Counted from the stretch's first letter, positions 32,542-41,222 are shown. The stretch is DNA of 64,000 nucleotides from Pseudomonas massiliensis (GCF_000826105.1 NZ_CCYK01000006.1:186001-250000); one strand, 5' to 3'. The notes: generated from the letters alone by a model not told the origin. Numbers and translations are program-made.

Positions 32542-32601
32542 GGAACTTGCGCAACGGTCCCGCGTCTGAGGGGTGAACCAGCCTTTTTTCGGAGACTTGC
32601 A

Positions 32602-32823
32602 ATGTCCAGAAGGATCTTCCCCGCCCTTATGCTCGCTGCCGGCCTGGCCGCGCTGGCGGGATGCTCCACTCCCACGGTGATCACACTCAACGATGGCCGT
32701 GAGATCCAGGCCGTGGATACGCCCAAGTTCGACGAAGACACCGGCTTCTATGAAATCGAACAGCTGGATGGCAAGCAGACGCGTATCAACAAGGACCAGG
32801 TTCGCACTGTCAAGGAGCTGTGA
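32602..32823 (+). CDS. YgdI/YgdR-type small lipoprotein
   Basis: 73 residues. The signal peptide has a lipobox LAALAGC, and Cys21 is the acylation site. The mature part ([39 protein letters not shown]) matches the DUF903/YgdI family of small lipoproteins, whose function is unknown. AGCC/GGAG-type sequence GGAGACTTGCA lies before the ATG. It stands 78 bases upstream of the tRNA gene. Confidence 0.9.
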   Translation: MSRRIFPALMLAAGLAALAGCSTPTVITLNDGREIQAVDTPKFDEDTGFYEIEQLDGKQTRINKDQVRTVKEL

Positions 32824-32901
32824 CCAGGCTGCGGGATAAGCGTAACTTGTACGGTTTCAAGGGGTTGCAGAGGCTGCTGAGCAGCGATATGCTTTCCCCA
32901 T

Positions 32902-32978
32902 CGGAGTGTAGCGCAGCCAGGTAGCGCGTCTCGTTCGGGACGAGAAGGCCGCAGGTTCGAATCCTGTCTCTCCGACCA
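32902..32978 (+). tRNA. tRNA-Pro (anticodon CGG)
   Basis: 77 nucleotides including an encoded CCA. The acceptor arm is CGGAGTG/CTCTCCG with a T-T opposition at position 6-67. The D arm has AGCGCAGCCAGGTAGCGC, the anticodon stem TCTCG/CGAGA has loop TTCGGGA (anticodon CGG, reading CCG), and the T arm is GCAGG TTCGAAT CCTGT. The sequence resembles E. coli proK type tRNA. A T-rich terminator follows. Confidence 0.96.
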
Positions 32979-33032
32979 AATCACAGTTTCGAGCTGGTTC
33001 GAGCTGCCTCCACCAGCCTACGAAACGCTCTG

Positions 33033-33056
33033 AAAGCCCGCCCCGTGCGGGCTTTT
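33033..33056 (+). terminator. Rho-independent terminator after tRNA-Pro
   Basis: The perfect 8-bp stem AAAGCCCG (33033-33040)/CGGGCTTT (33048-33055) with a 7-base loop is followed by a further T, 55 bases after the tRNA 3' end. Confidence 0.85.
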
Positions 33057-33154
33057 CTGTTTCTGGCCGTATCTCCTTCTTTCTTGTGTCCGCCTCGAGC
33101 CTGCCGACCACTGCCCCTTACCCTTGCAGGCGCAAGGACTCTGATAATAGTGGT

Positions 33155-33967
33155 CTACCCTATGGCGTGATCCGCGCCGCGGGCCGCAGCCAGAAGGGTC
33201 ACCTCAGGTGCTGCCGCATCGGCGAATACGAAACTGCCCGCGTCAATGGCATTGGTCAGGTTACCACTGAGCCCGATTTCGAAGCGGTGCCCGTTGGCGT
33301 TCAGGTCCAGATCCTTCAGGTAGGTGCGGTCGGTATCAGCGCTGTAGGCCGAGTACTGCAGGTCAAAGCCATCCCCATCATTATTGGCCGCTTCGTTGTC
33401 GTAGAAGCTGGCAGAGCCCTTGTCATCGAAGCGGGTGGCGAACCCGTCTCCGAGGTTGTCGACCGCGAGACTGTCCTGGACGGTCAAGCCGGCGGTTTGT
33501 GCCAAAGCGTGCACGCCATCGCCGCTCAGGTTGGTGAAGGTCACTTGGCTGACGGTGATGTCCTTGGCATGGGCTGCCGAACCTTCGTCGGCCCCGGTTA
33601 CGAAACCGTTCACGGTCCCATCTGTATTGGCTTGGTTACCGTCGAGCGTGAGCCGGTTGAGGGCGGCCCCGTCGGTATTGTGAACACTAGAGGTGCGCAC
33701 CATCCCGTCGATATCACCACTACTGCCGTCCTTGAGTTTCAAGGTGGTGAGGTTCTGGCCTGCGCCGGCAAGGGTGACGTTGCTCTTGAGAGTGAGGCAG
33801 CCGCCGTCAGCACTGGCGCCACTGATGATAAAGATACCTTGGAGCAGGTAAACCTCGCCGCCTCCAGCCTTGAATGCTGCGTTGATCGCTAGTTGGATCG
33901 CATGAGTGTCGTCATTGATGCCGTCGCCCTTGGCGCCGAAGTCAAGCACATTGAAGATTGTCGCCAT
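33155..33967 (-). CDS. AlgE-like mannuronan epimerase fold protein, catalytic residues lost
   Basis: 270 residues from ATG 33967 (RBS AAAGGAA). The start MATIFNVLDFGAKGDG, the repeat structure of a right-handed beta helix, and segments GGCLTLKSNVTLAGAG and LTLDGNQAN align closely with the A-module of Azotobacter/Pseudomonas AlgE-type mannuronan C5-epimerases, as I remember AlgE4. That module is about 385 residues, so the C-terminal third is missing or replaced. At the active site AlgE4 has GYGFDPHEQT (Tyr149, Asp152, His154); here residues 149-158 are GDGVHALAQT. The second catalytic Asp (DGFVAD in AlgE4) is DGFATR here. It should therefore not epimerise alginate and may be a degraded or repurposed binding protein. 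No signal peptide, R-module or RTX repeat is seen. Confidence 0.72.
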   Translation of the reverse strand: MATIFNVLDFGAKGDGINDDTHAIQLAINAAFKAGGGEVYLLQGIFIISGASADGGCLTLKSNVTLAGAGQNLTTLKLKDGSSGDIDGMVRTSSVHNTDGAALNRLTLDGNQANTDGTVNGFVTGADEGSAAHAKDITVSQVTFTNLSGDGVHALAQTAGLTVQDSLAVDNLGDGFATRFDDKGSASFYDNEAANNDGDGFDLQYSAYSADTDRTYLKDLDLNANGHRFEIGLSGNLTNAIDAGSFVFADAAAPEVTLLAAARGADHAIG

Positions 33968-34205
33968 GGTAGACCGTTCCTTTGAACGCCGGGAGTCGAA
34001 GGGCAACCGCTCGACGGCAAGCTGAACGGAGTGGGCAAACCAGGGCAAGCAGAGTCGCTATCAGTCACAAAGTTCAGGTTGCTCCAGCATTGAACCGCAA
34101 GGGACGCCGACCGGTACCATGACAGCATGCCGACGTGATCCTGAGTGTTCCTGCCAGCGATGCCTGCAGCTTGCCAATGACCACAGCTACCGGTGTCTAC
34201 CCGCG

Positions 34206-37100
34206 CTAAGCCAGCAGCGCCTGCACCCGGCTCAAAAGGCTGTCTATCACGAACGGCTTGCTCAGCACCTGCATGCCCGGCCCGAGGTAATGATGCCCAA
34301 AGGCTGCGTTTTCGGCATAGCCGGTAATGAACAGCACCTTCAGCTCTGGGCGCAGTTCCAGCCCTGCCTCGGCCATCTGGCGACCGTTCATGCCACCCGG
34401 CAGGCCGACATCGGTAATCAGCAAATGCACCGCTGCGTCGGATCGCAACACGTTCAGGCCGGCGACGCTATCGGCTGCTTCTATCAGGTTGTAGCCGAGG
34501 TCTCCCAGGGCATCCTTGAGCAGCATGCGCACAGTGGCATCGTCTTCCACGATCAGCAGGGTTTCTCCACCGGCCGGCACCGGCGTCGCCGACTCTTGGG
34601 ACACGCCCGCTTCCTGGTGGGCGCTGCCGCGATAACGAGGCAGATGAATGCAGATGGTGGTGCCCTCTCCCAGCTTGGAATCGATCCGCACCTGCCCGCC
34701 AGACTGCTTGGCGAAGCCGTAGATCATCGACAGGCCCAGGCCGGTACCCTGGCCAATGGGCTTGGTCGTGAAGAAGAGGTCGAAGGCATTGGCGACCACG
34801 TCGGGGGTCATGCCTGTGCCCGTATCGGTGACGCAAAGGGAAAGATAGTCCCCAGGCTGCAGGTCCTGCCCCGAGGCCGTCGCCTGATCAAAAGTATGGT
34901 TGCCGGTGGCAATGGTGATGCGGCCACCATCGGGCATGGCGTCGCGCGCATTGATACACAGGTTCAGCAGGCCGTTTTCCAGCTGGCTCGGGTCCACCAT
35001 GGCAGGCCACAGGCTGCTTTCGCCTTGCATCTCTACACGAATGCTGGGCCCCACGGTACGCTGGATGAGCTCCACCATGCCATCGATCAGCCCGTTCACA
35101 TCGGTTGGTCGCGGATCGAGGGTCTGCCGCCGCGAGAAGGCCAGCAAGCGATGCGTCAGGGCAGCCGCGCGCCTGGCAGCGCCCTGGGCGGCCGCCATGT
35201 ACTTGCCCAGGTCGTTGAGCCGCCCTTGTGAAATACGCGTGCTCATGAGTTCCAGGGCGCCCGAGATCCCCGCCAGCAGGTTGTTGAAATCATGGGCCAG
35301 GCCTCCGGTGAGCTGCCCCACGGCTTCCATTTTCTGCGACTGCCGCAGCTTTTCCTCGGCCTGCATCAGTGCCGTGGTGCGCTGCTCCACGCGCAGTTCC
35401 AGTGTCTCGTTCAAGGCCCGTAAGGCGGCGGTCGCGCGGTCCCGCTCCGCTTCGACCGAGCGGCGCTCCTCCAGGTCGATAAGCACACCTGGCAGACTCA
35501 TCGCAGTGCCGTCGTCAGCGCGGTTGACCCGACCGTTCGCTTCGATCCAGGCGTATGCCCCGCCCGGCCGACTGACCCGGTACTGATGGCTGAACGTGGC
35601 CCCACCCTGGATCACACCGGCGAGGGCGGCTTCCAGCCCGGCCCGGTCGTCAGGATGCACCCGGCGCAGGAGCTGCTCCTGGCGCAGCCCGCCCTGGCCA
35701 AGGACAGGATCAAGGCCGAACACTTCAGCGAAGGCATCGTCCACCGTCACCTCGTCGGTGAGCAAGTCCCAGTGCCAGGTGCCCACGATCGCGCCGGCCG
35801 CCAGGGCGAGCTGCACGCGTTCAATGTTCTGGCGCGCCAGGGCTTCGCTGATACGTAACCGCTCCTGGGCGGTTCGACGCTCCGTCACATCGTTGAACAG
35901 GATGGCGATCTGTCGCTGCTGAGGGCTGCCCACCTTCACCGCACGCACGTCGAACCATCGGCTGAAGGCGGCCGCATAGCTTTCGAAATTAGCAGGTTCG
36001 CCCGTCTTGGCCACTCGGCCATAGGTCTGGAACCAGAACTGCTCCAGGTCCGGGGCGAACTCGGTCACCCACTTGCCCTTGAGGTCTACTCCCGACTGGC
36101 GCTCAAAGGCCGGGTTGACCTCAAGGAAACGATAATCGACAGGCTCATCCCGCTCGTCGAACTTCACTTCGACGATAGCGAAGGCTGCCTCGATCGTACC
36201 CAGGATGGTTCTGAACCGCTCTTCGCTTTCCCGTAGCGCTTCCCGGGCCGCATGCATCTGGCTGACATCGAGCATGGCGCCGATCATGCGCAGCGCCTTG
36301 CCGTCGGCGTCTCTGATCACGTGGCCGCGGTCCAGCACCTGTGCGTGCGTGCCATCGGCCCGGAGGAAGCGGTATTCGTCCGCCCAGGCCGTATCTCTAC
36401 TGTCAATCACGGCATGGATGGACGCATCGATGCGGGAACGATCATCCGGGTGAATGTGTGCCAGCCACCAGTGACCGGTGGGCTGTACGTCCTCGGGCGC
36501 GTAGCCATAGGCCTCTCGCAGGGCATCGTTCCACAGCACATGCTGGGTGAGCAGGTCCCAGTCCCATACTGCGTCGGTGGTAGCCTTGGCGGCCAGGCGG
36601 TAGCGCTCCTGGGTGTCCTTGAGCGCCTCACCCTGTAGGTGTTCCTCGGTACGATCACGCAGGATCTTCAAATACCCCAGGTGCTCGCCTTCGTCACCGA
36701 ACAGTGGGGACATCTGCCCTGACGCCCAGAAACGCTGGCCGCTCTTGCGCACATGCCAGCGCTCATCCGCGGCCTTGCCATCGCGCAGCGCTTCGCGCAT
36801 TTCCTCGGCCACTCGGCCATTGGCCCGATCTTCCGGGGTAAAGAACAGCTCCGCGGGCTGCCCTATCATCTGTGTGGCTGCCCAGCCCAGCATACGTTCA
36901 GCACCCAGGTTCCAGTCGGTGACCATGCCCGCCCTGTCCGTAATGATCATTGCGAAGTCCAGCGCACTCCTGAACATCGCCCGCTGCCACACAGCTTCGC
37001 TACCGGCATTCCCAGCCGCATTGCCGTACCGACGCCAGCGCAGCACTTCGGCTTCCAAGGCTTCCCTCGACAGGTGAGACAGGTCATCAACGTCAAACAT
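34206..37100 (-). CDS. Hybrid PAS-sensor histidine kinase with C-terminal receiver
   Basis: 964 residues, no transmembrane helix, so cytosolic. Four PAS/PAC modules span about 38-155, 165-285, 290-410 and 425-545, the second and fourth with the HPDDR motif typical of PAS_3. A coiled coil (548-590) is followed by HisKA with phospho-His603 (GGLAHDFNNLLAGISG), HATPase_c with N-box LNLCINARDAM, DTGTGM and GQGTGLGLSM, then a receiver domain with Asp897 (LLITDVGLPGG) and Lys948. It resembles soluble sensors that feed a response regulator through a phosphorelay, but no partner gene adjoins it. The stimulus is unknown. Confidence 0.94.
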   Translation of the reverse strand: MFDVDDLSHLSREALEAEVLRWRRYGNAAGNAGSEAVWQRAMFRSALDFAMIITDRAGMVTDWNLGAERMLGWAATQMIGQPAELFFTPEDRANGRVAEEMREALRDGKAADERWHVRKSGQRFWASGQMSPLFGDEGEHLGYLKILRDRTEEHLQGEALKDTQERYRLAAKATTDAVWDWDLLTQHVLWNDALREAYGYAPEDVQPTGHWWLAHIHPDDRSRIDASIHAVIDSRDTAWADEYRFLRADGTHAQVLDRGHVIRDADGKALRMIGAMLDVSQMHAAREALRESEERFRTILGTIEAAFAIVEVKFDERDEPVDYRFLEVNPAFERQSGVDLKGKWVTEFAPDLEQFWFQTYGRVAKTGEPANFESYAAAFSRWFDVRAVKVGSPQQRQIAILFNDVTERRTAQERLRISEALARQNIERVQLALAAGAIVGTWHWDLLTDEVTVDDAFAEVFGLDPVLGQGGLRQEQLLRRVHPDDRAGLEAALAGVIQGGATFSHQYRVSRPGGAYAWIEANGRVNRADDGTAMSLPGVLIDLEERRSVEAERDRATAALRALNETLELRVEQRTTALMQAEEKLRQSQKMEAVGQLTGGLAHDFNNLLAGISGALELMSTRISQGRLNDLGKYMAAAQGAARRAAALTHRLLAFSRRQTLDPRPTDVNGLIDGMVELIQRTVGPSIRVEMQGESSLWPAMVDPSQLENGLLNLCINARDAMPDGGRITIATGNHTFDQATASGQDLQPGDYLSLCVTDTGTGMTPDVVANAFDLFFTTKPIGQGTGLGLSMIYGFAKQSGGQVRIDSKLGEGTTICIHLPRYRGSAHQEAGVSQESATPVPAGGETLLIVEDDATVRMLLKDALGDLGYNLIEAADSVAGLNVLRSDAAVHLLITDVGLPGGMNGRQMAEAGLELRPELKVLFITGYAENAAFGHHYLGPGMQVLSKPFVIDSLLSRVQALLA

Positions 37101-37228
37101 GTATTCCTCTTGGCCAACGCCGTACCGTCAACACAGGGTTAGGACCCATACCCGTCGCGCTTTTATGCGCGCGAGTACTGGTGAAAATGCCCGATCACGA
37201 CCAGCGGTACAGTCGTGCCAATCTCTGG

Positions 37229-38125
37229 TTACAAGGCTTGGAGCCGCAGCTCGCTTTCGAAGTGCCGTAGACGACCGCTAAGGGGATCATGGAACCGCAG
37301 TTCCCGGGCGAGCAGTTGCAGGGGCCTTGCAAGGTCATCCGGCTGGTCGGCTGGTGTTACCCGAGGGTAGAAAGGGTCATTGCAGATGGGCGCGCCCAGG
37401 CTCGCCATATGCACACGCAGCTGGTGAGTACGTCCCGTAACAGGAAACAGCCGGTAGTGCCAGGTGTGAGCCGAGCGTGCGATGACCCCTATACGGGTTT
37501 CACTATTAGGTACGCCTTCGACCTCCTGCTGGCGGAAAAAAGGCTCGCCCCGCACGATCCGGCTTGTATGCACCAAGGGAAAGGCCATGCCCTCGAGCGC
37601 TGGCGCCAGTGCCTCGTAGGTCTTGTCGATCCGGCGTGTCGGGAAGAGCTGCTGATAGGCACCCCGAGTGGCGGGATTGGTGGAGAACAGGACCAACCCG
37701 GCGGTGTGACGGTCAATGCGATGCAAGGGCACCAGGTCCGCGTTGCCGGTGCTGCGGATAAGCCGGCGCAGCAGGGTTTGCTCAACGAAGGCACCCGCTG
37801 GGGTTACGGGCAGGAAATGTGGCTTGTCAGCGACCAGAAGGTGGTCGTCCTGGAACAGCACCTGCTCGGTCACCGGAATAAGAGGTTCGTCCTGCACCTC
37901 CCGATAATAGTGGACACGCAAGCCAGGCCGGTAAGGGGTGAATATCGAAAGAGGCTGACCAGCCGCGTCCAGCACCCGCTGCCGGCCGAAGCGGCTTTCC
38001 CACTCGACTCGGCCCACGCCTGGAAAGCGCTCGACGAGGCAATCCAGTACGGTGGCCCAATGCCCCGCCGGGAGGCAGACGGTGCTGGCCTGGGTGACGG
38101 CAGGGTCGAAGGTCGACGAAGACAT
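37229..38125 (-). CDS. RluA-family pseudouridine synthase
   Basis: 298 residues with the pseudouridine synthase motif LHRIDRHTAGLVLFS near 136 containing the catalytic Asp, and C-terminal TGRTHQLRVHMA and GDPFY-type (NDPFYP) motifs. Residues 1-85 are an unusual N-terminal extension without a clear S4 fold. Substrate (rRNA or tRNA) cannot be assigned; TruC/RluA-like enzymes have similar size. GGAG lies eight bases before the ATG. Confidence 0.9.
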   Translation of the reverse strand: MSSSTFDPAVTQASTVCLPAGHWATVLDCLVERFPGVGRVEWESRFGRQRVLDAAGQPLSIFTPYRPGLRVHYYREVQDEPLIPVTEQVLFQDDHLLVADKPHFLPVTPAGAFVEQTLLRRLIRSTGNADLVPLHRIDRHTAGLVLFSTNPATRGAYQQLFPTRRIDKTYEALAPALEGMAFPLVHTSRIVRGEPFFRQQEVEGVPNSETRIGVIARSAHTWHYRLFPVTGRTHQLRVHMASLGAPICNDPFYPRVTPADQPDDLARPLQLLARELRFHDPLSGRLRHFESELRLQAL

Positions 38126-38175
38126 TGGCGGGCTCCAGCTTGGGGGGCCGCATTATCTTCGCTATGGCTCGCGGA

Positions 38176-38502
38176 TCAAAGCACCACGCTCTGCGTGTGG
38201 TCAGCGGCGACGGCCTTCGCCTCAGCCTGGAGCCAGCGCAGCACATCCACGGCCTCCCAGCGAGCCGGGTCGAACAATGCATAGGCCTGGCCCTGGAAAC
38301 CCACCACATCCAGGCGCTGGTGGTAACCGGCGCGCTGGAACAGGGCTTCGATCTCGGCAAAACAGGTATTGAAATGCAGGCGACCAAAGGGCGTCTTGCC
38401 TTCCACGACCAGGCCATCGAGGCGCAAGTCCCGCACGGCCTCGAACACGGTTTCCGGCGCCATCTGGTTGATGGTGCTCTTGAGCTGTTGAATATTGATC
38501 AC
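38176..38502 (-). CDS. Small protein of unknown function with an SOS box upstream
   Basis: 108 residues starting with GTG (MINIQQLKSTINQM), supported by AAGGA seven bases upstream. It is soluble, with alternating helices and strands (GLVVEGKTPFGRLHFNT, VDVLRWLQAEA). I recognise no family. A perfect LexA box lies 38 bases upstream of the start codon at 38540-38555, so it is likely damage-inducible. Its neighbours are a pseudouridine synthase and a glutaredoxin-like gene on the same strand, both apparently separate transcripts. Confidence 0.78.
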   Translation of the reverse strand: MINIQQLKSTINQMAPETVFEAVRDLRLDGLVVEGKTPFGRLHFNTCFAEIEALFQRAGYHQRLDVVGFQGQAYALFDPARWEAVDVLRWLQAEAKAVAADHTQSVVL

Positions 38503-38539
38503 GTCGCTATCCTTGTGTGCTGGCGCAAGCCTGGGCCCA

Positions 38540-38555
38540 CTGTATTTTTATACAG
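38540..38555 (-). promoter_or_regulatory. LexA (SOS) box, perfect palindrome
   Basis: The 16-base sequence CTGTATTTTTATACAG is a perfect match to the CTGTAT-N4-ATACAG form of the LexA operator, better than either box before lexA itself. It lies upstream of the 108-residue gene at 38502 and downstream of the glutaredoxin-like gene, so its target is most likely the former. Confidence 0.9.
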
Positions 38556-38662
38556 CATATAAACACCTGGCCTCGAAGGCAACGAACGCTCGTCCGGCCG
38601 GCTAGCGCAAATCCTTTCGCGTCGCATTGTGCAACAGCCCCGAACCCAGGGTAGCGAACAGG

Positions 38663-38899
38663 TTATTTCAGGAAATGAACGATTTGCTCCTGGCTGAACG
38701 GCCAGGCCAGGGTAGCGCCTGTATCGACACGACGCAGCAGGGGCGCGCGCGCCTCGTAGCTGGCCGGAACGCCGCCCGCTTCCCGCAGGTCGATCAACTC
38801 CACCCAAAGGCCGTGCTCCACCATGGGCAGCAGCGCCGCCTCGGCCAGGGCGCAGCGGGGACAATTGAGGATCACGAATAGCTGGCATTCGGGGCACAT
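38663..38899 (-). CDS. Glutaredoxin-like protein
   Basis: 78 residues starting MCPECQLFVILNCPRCALAEAALLP, a thioredoxin-fold opening with the CPRC active-site motif at 13-16; Cys2 and Cys5 form an additional pair. The remainder (PLLRRVDTGATLAWPFSQEQI) contains the conserved cis-Pro-like APLLRR segment of the pseudomonad glutaredoxin family. The ATG at 38899 is chosen because a seven-residue upstream extension is not supported. It is a likely cytosolic thiol reductant of unknown partner. Confidence 0.8.
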   Translation of the reverse strand: MCPECQLFVILNCPRCALAEAALLPMVEHGLWVELIDLREAGGVPASYEARAPLLRRVDTGATLAWPFSQEQIVHFLK

Positions 38900-38990
38900 G
38901 GTCCGGCTCACCTTCGGCATGGCGCCTGAACTCAGGGCGCCAGGCGTGACAGAGTTGAAAGTCTAGACCCGCCCCGGCACACCAGCCACG

Positions 38991-40199
38991 TTACTCCGGA
39001 TTGACCGCGCCGATGCGGTGCAATGCCAGGTCGGCCCCTTCGAACTCCTGCTCAGGGGTCAGACGGATGCCCACCACCCGGCGCAGCCCGCCGTAGACCA
39101 CAGCGCCCCCGAACAGGGCCACGCCGATGCCCAAGGCCGTTCCCAGCGCCTGACTGGCAAGCGAGACGCCGCCCAGCCCGCCCAGCCAGGTTTGCCCGAA
39201 CAACCCACAGGCCAACCCGCCCCAGGCGCCGCACACACCGTGCAAAGGCCAGACCCCGAGCACGTCGTCGATCTTCCATTTGCCTTGAGCTGCGATGAAG
39301 CAACCTACGAACAGCGCTCCAGCCACCGCGCCCGTGATCAAGGCCCCCAGCGGATGCATCAGGTCTGAGCCTGCGCAGACGGCCACCAGCCCGGCCAGCG
39401 GGCCGTTATGTAGAAAGCCGGGGTCATTGCGTCCGATCAGGAGCGCGGCGATGGTGCCGCCGACCATGGCCATCAGGGAGTTGACCGCCACCAGCCCACT
39501 GGCGCCTTGCAAGGTCTGAGCGCTCATGACGTTGAAACCGAACCAGCCGACGATCAGGATCCACGAGCCCAGGGCCAAGAAAGGAATGTTGGACGGAGCC
39601 ATGGCCACGACCCGCCCGTCCCGGTATCGACCACGACGAGCGCCGAGCAGCAGTACCGCGACCAGGGCGATCCAGCCACCCATGGCGTGCACCACCACGG
39701 ATCCGGCGAAATCATGGAAGGGTGCGCCGAACCGGCTGTGCAACCAGGCCTGCAGGCCCAGGTTGCCGTTCCATGCCAGGCCTTCGAAGAAAGGGTAGAT
39801 GAAGGCCACGATCATTAGCGTGGCGCACAACTGCGGTACGAAGCGGGCGCGTTCGGCGATGCCTCCGGAAATGATGGCTGGAATGGCGGCGGCGAAGGTG
39901 AGCAGGAAGAAGAACTTGACCAGGCCATAGCCGTGATCGGCTGCCAATTGCGAGGCGGGCGCCAGGAAAGTCACCCCGTAGGCCAGCCAGTAGCCTACGA
40001 AAAAGTAGGCCAGGGTCGACACCGCGAAATCGCTGAGAATCTTCGATAGCGCGTTAACCTGGTTTTTCTGCCTGACTGTGCCAACCTCCAGGAAAGCGAA
40101 ACCGGCGTGCATGGCTAGCACCATGACGGCGCCACAGAGCAGGAACAGCGTATTGGAGCCGTGGACGAGGGTATCCACGGCGGTTTGCAGATTATCCAT
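38991..40199 (-). CDS. amtB: Ammonium transporter (Amt family)
   Basis: Inner-membrane trimeric ammonium channel with 11 transmembrane helices. The 402-residue protein has the conserved VLAMHAGFAFLEVG, FAGSVVVHAMGGW (His of the twin-His conduit), GWFGFNVMS and HGVCGAWGG segments. ATG 40199 (MDNLQTAVDTL) matches homologues that begin MENLQ; a second start at 40238 (MLSCLVFQG) has the better ribosome binding site GGGAG and cannot be excluded. No glnK gene adjoins it. A sigma-54 type promoter lies at 40424-40439. Confidence 0.93.
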   Translation of the reverse strand: MDNLQTAVDTLVHGSNTLFLLCGAVMVLAMHAGFAFLEVGTVRQKNQVNALSKILSDFAVSTLAYFFVGYWLAYGVTFLAPASQLAADHGYGLVKFFFLLTFAAAIPAIISGGIAERARFVPQLCATLMIVAFIYPFFEGLAWNGNLGLQAWLHSRFGAPFHDFAGSVVVHAMGGWIALVAVLLLGARRGRYRDGRVVAMAPSNIPFLALGSWILIVGWFGFNVMSAQTLQGASGLVAVNSLMAMVGGTIAALLIGRNDPGFLHNGPLAGLVAVCAGSDLMHPLGALITGAVAGALFVGCFIAAQGKWKIDDVLGVWPLHGVCGAWGGLACGLFGQTWLGGLGGVSLASQALGTALGIGVALFGGAVVYGGLRRVVGIRLTPEQEFEGADLALHRIGAVNPE

Positions 40200-40423
40200 A
40201 GCGAGAGGCAGGCCCTGAAAAACTAAGCAAGACAACATGCGGACACTCCCAACTGCCCCCTCCTGGTTCATCGACGCAACGGACGCACCAGCGCGATGCA
40301 CGAAGCCGAACCCGAGTCGCCTGGTGTGAGGCGCCGCCTTGATTTGTCAGCGCTGCGGGGCTCCCATCCTGAGCCCGACCGCACGCTAACGGCGCAGCCG
40401 ACTAACAGTGCGCACCAATGGGC

Positions 40424-40439
40424 AGCAAAAAATGTACCA
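40424..40439 (-). promoter_or_regulatory. Candidate sigma-54 promoter of amtB
   Basis: Read on the minus strand, TGGTACATTTTTTGCT has the invariant GG and GC separated by exactly ten bases (consensus TGGCAC-N5-TTGCW, one mismatch in the -24 element). It would start transcription near 40413, leaving a leader of about 210 bases. The 40200-40503 interval holds no gene, and I see no clear NtrC site upstream. Confidence 0.6.
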
Positions 40440-40503
40440 CTACGGCGCTGAACCTTGGCGACGAAACGGCACTCGAACGTCAAGGCCATATAAGGAGGAC
40501 GCC

Positions 40504-40818
40504 ATGACTCGCGATACCCTGAACACCGCGCAAGACGTGTTGACCACTGACTTCCAGACACTGATCCGGGACACCGAGAAGCTGCTGGAGCACACCGCCG
40601 GCCTGGCTGGCGAACAGGCCGAGGAACTTCGTCGGCAAATCAAGGACAGCCTGGCCAAGGCGCGAGTGTCGCTGAAGGAAACCGAACTGCAGCTGCGCGA
40701 ACAGGGCGCCGCGGCCCTGGTAGCCGCCGAAGACTACGTTCAAGCCAACCCATTGCCCGCCATCGGTATCGCAGCCGGGGTAGGCTTCCTGGTAGGCCTG
40801 CTGGCTACAAGGCGCTGA
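40504..40818 (+). CDS. YqjD/ElaB family protein (DUF883)
   Basis: 104 residues. A long amphipathic helical segment (ELRRQIKDSLAKARVSLKET) is followed by a C-terminal transmembrane anchor with the family motif NPLPAIGIAAGVGFLVGLLATRR. E. coli YqjD and ElaB are inner-membrane C-tail-anchored ribosome-associated proteins expressed in stationary phase. AAGGAGG precedes the ATG. It is the first gene of a three-gene operon with the two following membrane genes. Confidence 0.92.
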   Translation: MTRDTLNTAQDVLTTDFQTLIRDTEKLLEHTAGLAGEQAEELRRQIKDSLAKARVSLKETELQLREQGAAALVAAEDYVQANPLPAIGIAAGVGFLVGLLATRR

Positions 40819-40820
40819 TC

Positions 40821-41222
40821 ATGAACCGGGACAGCGAATCCTCACTGCCACCGCCAACCGGGGAACCTACCGGCTCTCATGGACGGCGGCTCGGTGGCGC
40901 CTTGCTTGGGTGGCTGCACAGCCATATCGAGCTGCTGGGCATCGAATTGCAGGAACAGAAGGCACGTACCCTGAGCCTGCTGTTGTTCGCGGGCCTGGCA
41001 CTGGTGTTCGCCCTGCTCGCCCTGGTGGCACTGTCCGGCCTGATCCTGATCCTGCTGTGGGACAACTATCGCATTCCAGGCATGATCGGGCTCTGCGCCT
41101 TCTATGTACTGGCCGGTGCCTTCTGCGCCTTGCGCTTGAAAGCCGCGATCTTCGACGAGTCCTCCCCGTTCCATGCGACCCTCGAAGAACTGGCCAATGA
41201 CCGGGAGCGTTTGCTGCCATGA
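40821..41222 (+). CDS. YqjE-like membrane protein (phage-holin superfamily III type)
   Basis: 133 residues with a disordered, proline-rich N-terminus, an amphipathic helix ELLGIELQEQKART and two strong transmembrane helices (about 49-75 and 83-104). YqjE-like proteins accompany yqjD in many proteobacteria; the function is unknown. It starts two bases after the upstream stop and shares a four-base ATGA overlap with the next gene, so the three are translationally coupled. Confidence 0.88.
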   Translation: MNRDSESSLPPPTGEPTGSHGRRLGGALLGWLHSHIELLGIELQEQKARTLSLLLFAGLALVFALLALVALSGLILILLWDNYRIPGMIGLCAFYVLAGAFCALRLKAAIFDESSPFHATLEELANDRERLLP

